DNA of 64,000 nucleotides. Source: Micromussa lordhowensis. Taxonomy: Eukaryota; Cnidaria; Anthozoa; Scleractinia; Lobophylliidae. Both the position numbers and the translations under genes were made by a program. A model generated the notes under the pieces. That model was given only the letters and a program-made list of their open reading frames with translations. It did no database searches and was not told the origin of the DNA. The stretch is from positions 21,829,886 through 21,893,885 of the forward strand of contig OZ026604.1 in assembly GCA_964020085.1 (NCBI GenBank), given 5' to 3'. Shown one piece after another: positions 22,823 through 64,000 of the stretch (position 1 is the first letter of the stretch; every line of letters starts with the position of its first letter).

Positions 22823-23394
22823 TCACGAGCGAGTGGAATACATGTCTTTGTCTTCGGGGTTTGACTGCCCGATGTCTCCCTCAGGCTCCACATCTCGACT
22901 GGGAGAATATTCTTGCACAATCACTTGATCCTTGCTACTCTCCGCCTCAGTGACAATCTTATCATCGCTAACTACTTGCACAGCTGGACTCACATCATCG
23001 CTTGTACTTGTCTTTCCGCCAGTTAACTTATCAACAAATGGAATCTTACTCCAGAATGATGACTGGGGCTTCACTTCTGCGGTCATCTCTGGTTCTGTGG
23101 TTTGCTGTTGCGCATCACTCGCTTCAATCTGGCTTTCCACAACTTCTTCTTTAATAACTTCAACTGTAGGACTTCCCTGATCTTCTAAAACTGTTTCCTC
23201 TGCACGAAGCTTAAGTTCCTCTTTAGCAGCCTTTTCTGCTTGTTTCTGGTTATACTTGCTTCTCTGCTCATTCAAAAAGACCTTTAGTCTCTGATAGTTG
23301 GTCTGCGTTATATCAACCGCCTGTTTTGGATAGCAGATGGCTGCTGCGGTTGTTCCCAAAACGGATGCAAAGAAAATTCTTCTGATTGGCCGAC
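22823..23394 (-). CDS. APOOL: APOOL-like exon 6 (last)
   Basis: Acceptor ATCCCAG, stop at 22823-22825. Encodes the RRPIRRIFFASVLGTT membrane segment and ICYPKQAV, a Lys/Glu-rich coiled-coil-like stretch, then an acidic disordered tail with SSFWSKIPFVDKLTGGK in the middle. Confidence 0.88.
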
Positions 23395-26300
23395 CTGGGA
23401 TATAAAATCAATTGTCAGCTATACAAGCTACACTGTATACTACGAATTAAGCCATTCAATGAAAAGGTTTGTTTTGAGCCGGAGTGGGTTACATGTACCA
23501 TCAATTTTCAATGTTAAAGTGATGTCCGATTCCATACCTAATTGTGTATACGTAGGTAAGGTTAAGTCTGCATTGGACTGAAGTATCCCACCTTACCAGC
23601 TTATTCTATCTTGTTAGCGTTAAATGACGAGGATTTTTTTATACTCGCCCTTCAATGGGATGGTTGGTGTACCATGCATGTGCTTGATTATCGATCTAGC
23701 GATCACGGTTCGACCCCTGGCTGGGGACATTGTGTTGTGTTCTTGGACATGACACTTAACTCTCACAGTGCCTGTCTACACCCAAGTGTATAAATGGCTA
23801 CTTACAAATATAATCCCTGCGATGGACTAGCATTGCATCCAGGGGGTAATAAAAATACTGCTAGTCGCTTCAAGCTACAGAAATCAAAGATCAATCACTG
23901 GCCTGATGGGCCACTTGACTTGTATGCATTGGACTGGTTGCTAGATAAGTCCATCGCAGGGTTACCCCCACCCCCCCCCCCCCCAGTGTGGCGTACTCAC
24001 AGACACAATTGATATGAAGACATGATTGATCATCGCAGCTTAAGCAGTTGCGAAATTAAAGCTAAGCCTGAAAAAAATTCAGGCCTGAACAGGATTGTAA
24101 CCCATGACCTCTGCGATACTGGTGCAGTGCTCTACCAACTGAGCTATAATTAGCCATCTGGAAGTTGGTCACATTGTGAGTTCGTAATATACCCAGAGAA
24201 GGTGACGAATGCAAATGAATATATGAAGATCATATATTTGAACTGCAGAGAAAGATGATCGATCACGTCTCCATATCTTTTTCCACAGTACAAATATGTG
24301 ATCTTTCGTATAATTATTCATTAATTTTGCAGACACAATGAAGTGACCCTGACCATTGCTCAAACTAATCATGCTTGATCCTTAGAATGACCTGCTTACC
24401 ATTAGGCACTATGTCTCTTTTAAAAGTACATGATACATGTATTTCGCTGACCCAATAAACCTGGCAAATAATTTCTTTCTGTTGGTAAGCTTTCCATATT
24501 ACTTCTAAAGGATAATCAATGTTTTGGATAATTTACTGTTATTCAGTACTTACGGCCTTTCCCTGCTAACAGAACACCACTCAAAACAGCAGCTGTTATT
24601 CCTCCAACTTTGATCTGAAATTGCCTGTCTGTACGAATCAGTTCGACAAATTCTATAGGCAAGTAAAAGAAAAGAATTTGGACTCGTGAACATCACAACA
24701 AATTACCCTCTGGAAAGGTTGAATGGCCCATTTTGATATAAGAAGTTTATATATTTAGTATAATTTTAATTACCTAATGATTTATCTTCAACTGTAGAAA
24801 GGGTGTTCTTCACCTTTGCTACACCTTCCTGCCAAAGACAAAGAAAAACAATAAACATTACCTCACAAGCATTAAAGCAAGTAATAATATGAAGAAGTTC
24901 AGAGATTTTCTATTGTAGCACAGCTTTGAAATGCATAACACATAGTTTCTTATGTTTATAACATTTTGGTCTATCTTGGGAAGGTAGGGACTATCTGGAC
25001 TCAAGAGTGCCTGCCTAATTTTGTGCATGTTGACAGACTTGTAGGTTATAAAGTTTTTTATTCCAAAAGGGTTTGTTTACAGTCAAACCAAGTGAAGCAT
25101 ACCCCTCAAGATTGCATTAATGAATTGATTATTTGAATATTGAACCAGGTACATGTAGTCGTTTCAAGAATGCAATAATGAACCGATTATTGAAACATCG
25201 AATTCACTAGTCGTTCCAAGAGTATGGCTATCTAATAGGTTTAATGCTGAAAAAAAAAAACAATTTAACATTGATTTTTGAAATGACTAGTGAGTTCAAT
25301 TTTCAAATAATCAATTCATTATTGCATTCTTGAAACGACTAGCGGGTTCAATATTCAAATAATCAATTTATTAATTTAAGTAATCTTGAGGGGTACGCTT
25401 CACTTGGTTTGGCTGTAACTACATGTACCACTAACTAGCAATTTGCAAAGCATACATGTACAGTAGATAGCCTAGTCTTGAAAAACATCACCTTGGTTAA
25501 ATTACATACTTGTCCAATACTCCAACAAATTTATGCATAGCATTGTATTGTATTCTATTGTATTGCGTCGTTCTCAATTGTATTGTATTGTTAATCTATT
25601 GTTATGTGGATATAATACAATACAATGGTGTGCATAAATTTGTCGGAGTATTGGACAACCCTCTTAAATTATGCTGTTTGACTTTTGCTCAATACTTGGT
25701 TACAAAGCTTACAAAGTTTCAGTAGTTTCTGTTTGAGAGATCGAGAGATTAATGGTGGAAAAGCTGGAATCCAAGAATAGTCAAAACTTCTGTAAATGCC
25801 CTCAGGACCAGAAAAAGTGTCTGCTTAAGAGTGGTATCTGATTATATATGGGCTATTGACAAAGAGCAAAGTGAAGATGGATATTGGTCAAGTCCTTTTT
25901 GTGTGTGTTTATGGGTCAAGAGAGAGTCCATGTCTATAAACTTATAAAAAAAGAATGAGGCCAATATCCAGCCATCTTGGCCAAACAAGCTTGGTCAATA
26001 AAGGATGTATTACAGTACAACTGTATATGGAAAAAGAAAACTGTTTCCTCGTGGGACACACCGGGTAATCCTGAGTGGGCAAGACAATGCAATCAGAGCC
26101 CAGGATTTGGTTCATCTGGCTCACTCATGAAGCTACATGTACACGTACAACGGGTGACAAAAGTGTTGATTTTCGAGCATCTTGGAAACATTCCCCCCCC
26201 CCCCCCTTCCCCTCCAAACAATGCTGATTTTTCTATTTCCTAGACTGCAAAGACCACAGCACCTACACAATTACATTGAATTGGGGGGTATCAGAAAATT

Positions 26301-28065
26301 AATGCGAGATGCAAATAAAATAGAATAAGTGCTTAAATATCGAAAAGCATCATTTTCTACAAGTGTCTTTACTACTTTTGTCGGCCATTGTAGTCATTTA
26401 ATGTAAAAATGGTATTGGAGGTTAAAAATGCAGGGCCATTGCTTAAACGGATGACAGTCCACTCTCACTCCAATGAGTAATGAGAGGTCCATCAGTGTAA
26501 CAGGTGTCACACAAACCGTCATGTAACATTTCTCGTCCTTCTCACCTTCACACTAGAGGTCCATCCCCAGACATATCTCCTTGCTACTGACACTTTCTCC
26601 TCTAACAGTGAGATTTCCCCTTTATTTGGCTGGTACTGTGATTCTTCAACTGGGGCATCATAAATCTCTAACTGAAATGAGATATCCAAAATGTGAAAAG
26701 TTATGTACATGTAGATTGGCTGGGATGTGTGCAGTTGCATTTTCTGCGGAGGCAGACCCGAGATATTCAGAAACAGAGGACATAAGCGGCTTAAGGGGGA
26801 GTGAGGATACATAATCTGTATTCAGTTGTAAAGTCAAACGTATGCTGTGCCTGATCTTTTAATAAAGAATTTTTATTCATTCATTCCCCCTTCTCCCTCC
26901 CTGATCGGGGTGGGGGGAGGAGGAGGAGGGGAGGAGGGGCTAGAAGTTCTCCTCATTCCCACTAATTAATTATAAAAACAAAAACTGCTGATGAAACAGT
27001 TTTGAACAATGTTAAGAACACTGCTGCATGTATGTAATTATGAATTACAAGAAACAATAGCAGACCAAAACTCCAAGTAATCGCATGCATAGAGCAGTGC
27101 GTAGTGCATCCACTCAATCCCCTGCTCCCGCAGAATTCATGTAATGTAAACAGGTTCTTAATAACAGTAGATCCAGTGAGCTGAGATGCATTGATTTCTG
27201 CATGCCAGCAACATTTATTGAAAGTGTGGCTCTTTGCATGAATTTATTATTTCATACAATGTACCTCTCTGGGATGGACCTTCATGGAACTGGCTTTGAC
27301 AGTTTGCAAAAATGGCACACCAAGGGCAGGGACTGAGACAGCTACCAAAAATCGGCTCCTCTGTAGTTTGGAAGAGAATAAATTATTGATTACCCCACCA
27401 GACATTATACAAAGACTCAAAACTCTTTTAAATATGCAGTCCTTCTCTTTGAATAATTAACTGCTGATTACATGTACATGAAGCTTAATTTTCTTTTTGT
27501 AAACATTGTCCTGAAGTTGCACAATAAACAACAAATTTTAGTAGTTTCGAATTAATTCCACACCTGCAGTAAACTCAAGATGGGAAACTACTGTCCTGTA
27601 ATTTTTAGATACTGTAGAGAGACACACGAAACACAGTCCAAGAAAACTATCAATCAGCTAAAACTTGATCAATCTTTTCAGTGAAAATTTTAGAAAAATC
27701 CTCTACAATCCTCTACCTTGCAATTGCTAAAAAACTCAATTCATCCTCAGATTACACTATTTTTAAATTTTAACTGTTGTTATCGATTTTCATCAATAAA
27801 ACAATATAATCGATCGGTAAATAACATGGCTGCCGTAGTAAAGTTTCGCGTCAATATCAGAAGTCTGCAATAAACTTATCTGCGAAGAGTAAATTTTTTT
27901 TTCACCGAGTTTTGGTGATTACCGTAGCTAAAAAACGCTAGCTCTAAAAGCTTCCTTACTTTTCCATTATAAAGCTTATTCACGGACTAGAAACCTGCTA
28001 CAAAATTTAATTAAGTACATAGTTACCCAGCGAAGTTCTCCTCTGACCGCCATTTTGGCCGCCAT
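22823..28065 (-). CDS. APOOL: MICOS complex subunit MIC26/MIC27-like (APOO/APOOL), complete gene
   Basis: The gene has six exons: 28027-28065, 27265-27360, 26546-26671, 24774-24828, 24554-24652 and 22823-23394. They sum to 987 nt, or 328 residues plus stop, with all phases consistent. Family features are an N-terminal hydrophobic stretch after a basic start (mitochondrial-targeting-like) and ELEIYDAP. Two Gly/Ala-rich membrane segments (GGITAAVLSGVLLAGKG and ASVLGTTAAAICYPKQAV) surround a conserved basic RRPIRRI loop. MIC26/27 proteins sit in the inner mitochondrial membrane and help form cristae junctions. The tail after the second membrane segment is long (about 165 residues), Glu/Lys/Ser rich and partly coiled-coil, longer than in human APOOL. 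Vertebrates have two paralogues; which one this corresponds to cannot be settled by eye. Confidence 0.85.
23653..23965 (+). mobile_element. SINE family S, degenerate copy
   Basis: Degraded head (GATCACGGTTCGACCCCTGG) and body (GGACATTGTGTTGTGTTCTT, TAACTCTCACAGTGCCTGTC, TATAAATGG, CTGCTAGTCGCTTCAAGCTA, GGCCTGATGGGCC) match the family at 17144. It ends near a run of about 13 Cs at 23967-23985. Located 3' of intron 5 of the APOOL-like gene. Confidence 0.7.
24017..24330 (-). mobile_element. tRNA-derived SINE (minus)
   Basis: On the minus strand TAGCTCAGTTGGTAGAGCAC (A box) and GAGGTCATGGGTTACAATCC (B-box-like) lie at tRNA spacing. They are followed by a TTTTTTTCAGG body, and outer sequence GAAGACATGATTGATCATCG is shared with 16281-16428. 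It sits in the APOOL-like intron 5. Confidence 0.7.
24554..24652 (-). CDS. APOOL: APOOL-like exon 5
   Basis: Acceptor CTATAG, donor GTAAGT. Encodes FVELIRTDRQFQIKVGGITA and a first membrane helix ending LLAGKG. Phases match exons 4 and 6. Confidence 0.85.
24774..24828 (-). CDS. APOOL: APOOL-like exon 4
   Basis: Acceptor TGGCAG, donor GTAATT. Encodes EGVAKVKNTLSTVEDKSL and one base of the next codon. Small but frame-consistent with both neighbours. Confidence 0.8.
25086..25412. mobile_element. Foldback element, about 330 bp
   Basis: A long imperfect palindrome has outer arms CCAAGTGAAGCATACCCCTC and GAGGGGTACGCTTCACTTGG. Inner repeats of AATAATGAACCGATTATTGA and GTCGTTTCAAGAATGCAATA sit in both orientations, with an A-run at the centre. 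It lies within APOOL-like intron 3. Confidence 0.8.
25508..25661. mobile_element. Hairpin element with (TATTG)n core
   Basis: GTCCAATACTCCAACAAATT plus TATGCA is mirrored by TGCATAAATTTGTCGGAGTA plus TTGGAC. The core is TATTG/CAATA-rich, probably a microsatellite expanded inside a foldback. Confidence 0.75.
26546..26671 (-). CDS. APOOL: APOOL-like exon 3
   Basis: Acceptor TTTCAG, donor GTGAGA. Encodes LEIYDAPVEESQYQ and then ISLLEEKVSVARRYVWGW, matching the conserved lead-in of MIC26/27 proteins. Phase 0 at both ends. Confidence 0.85.
27265..27360 (-). CDS. APOOL: APOOL-like exon 2
   Basis: Acceptor CTACAG, donor GTACAT. Encodes 32 residues including the hydrophobic FLVAVSVPALGVPFLQTV, a presumed targeting or membrane segment. 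Phase 0 at both ends. Confidence 0.8.
28027..28065 (-). CDS. APOOL: APOOL-like exon 1
   Basis: The ATG is at 28063-28065. The exon encodes 13 residues (MAAKMAVRGELRW) and ends phase 0 at donor GTAACT. The start sits in a GAAGATGGCGGCC context, which resembles a YY1-type initiator motif. The second in-frame ATG four codons later could also serve. Confidence 0.75.
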
Positions 28066-28266
28066 CTTCAATTACTGTCTCTTCGTGTAACACGAAACGA
28101 ACCTTCTCCATTATTTCGACGCTGCTCGAAATGCCTTATGGGTATTTGTTCTTCTAAAAACTAAAAATGGCGGCGACTGTTTAGTTGAGAAAAATTTAAC
28201 TATAATCAAAGGTAGATGAAGGAAATTCAGCATCTTTGCTCTGTCTTAAAAGAAAATTTATAAGCC
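28066..28266. promoter_or_regulatory. Probable bidirectional promoter, APOOL-like / WDR35
   Basis: Only 201 bp separate the two start codons, so both genes must share this region. It includes a YY1-like AAAATGGCGGC at about 28164-28174, a second on the minus strand at the APOOL-like start, and no clear TATA box. Read toward WDR35, ATGGCGGCGACTGTTTAG (28167-28184) would be a five-codon upstream ORF if it is transcribed. Confidence 0.6.
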
Positions 28267-63842
<35,576 letters not shown>

Positions 63843-64000
63843 GTGAGTCTAGTTTGGTTCAAGCCTTTGTAACCTGAAGAACCAGACCTCTTTCTGTATT
63901 CAGCAACATGGATCTCATTTGAGCCACGTCATCATTTGGAATTTTTCGGCTCCAGTCCCAGACGCGTGACGATCGGGAAAGGAATAGCCCTTTTCACGGT

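Overview
The window is AT-rich animal nuclear DNA. It has spliced genes with GT-AG introns, very long transposon-filled introns and dozens of inverted-repeat elements. The gene content (fibrinogen-related and discoidin secreted proteins, a MICOS gene, a ciliary IFT gene) together with the kinds of repeats (tRNA-derived SINEs, CR1/L2-like LINEs with a PHD finger and a 2A-like motif, Penelope-like pieces with hammerhead-like ribozyme cores, TTAA-flanked elements) suggests a cnidarian, most likely a stony coral or another hexacorallian. That assignment is an inference, not a database match.

Layout. (1) 1-2.3 kb, + strand: the last two exons of a fibrinogen-related (FReD) protein. (2) 10.1-15.0 kb, - strand: the 5' three exons of a secreted coiled-coil/Thr-rich/discoidin (F5/8 type C) protein, whose 3' end I could not find. 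(3) 15-22.8 kb: a gene-poor stretch of diverged segmental duplications, SINEs, a LINE fragment and hairpin elements. (4) 22.8-28.07 kb, - strand: a complete six-exon MICOS subunit gene of the MIC26/MIC27 (APOO/APOOL) family, 328 codons plus stop. (5) 28.27 kb to the right edge, + strand: 25 exons of WDR35/IFT121. Every exon junction keeps frame over 2184 nt (728 codons), and the gene runs off the window. The APOOL-like and WDR35 start codons are head to head, 201 bp apart.

Function. The APOOL-like product shapes cristae in the inner mitochondrial membrane. WDR35/IFT121 is an IFT-A subunit for retrograde ciliary transport. The first two genes encode secreted lectin-like or adhesive proteins. 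Nothing in the sequence links the four functionally, apart from the shared promoter of the central pair.

The most unusual content lies in the introns. WDR35 intron 2 holds a TTAA-flanked element that contains a hAT-like element, which contains three near-identical 627-631 bp TTAA elements in a 747 bp tandem period. WDR35 intron 5 is mostly a Tc1/mariner-like element containing another TIR element that contains an almost intact LINE; the LINE has a 2A-like GDVQTNPGP motif ahead of its PHD-endonuclease-RT ORF. Two exons in different genes have a duplicated decoy 3' splice site just upstream. Several transposons end within about 35 bp of an exon's 3' splice site. Hammerhead-ribozyme-like cores occur in three repeats, and the palindromic core ACATGTA is strikingly frequent from about 24 kb rightward.
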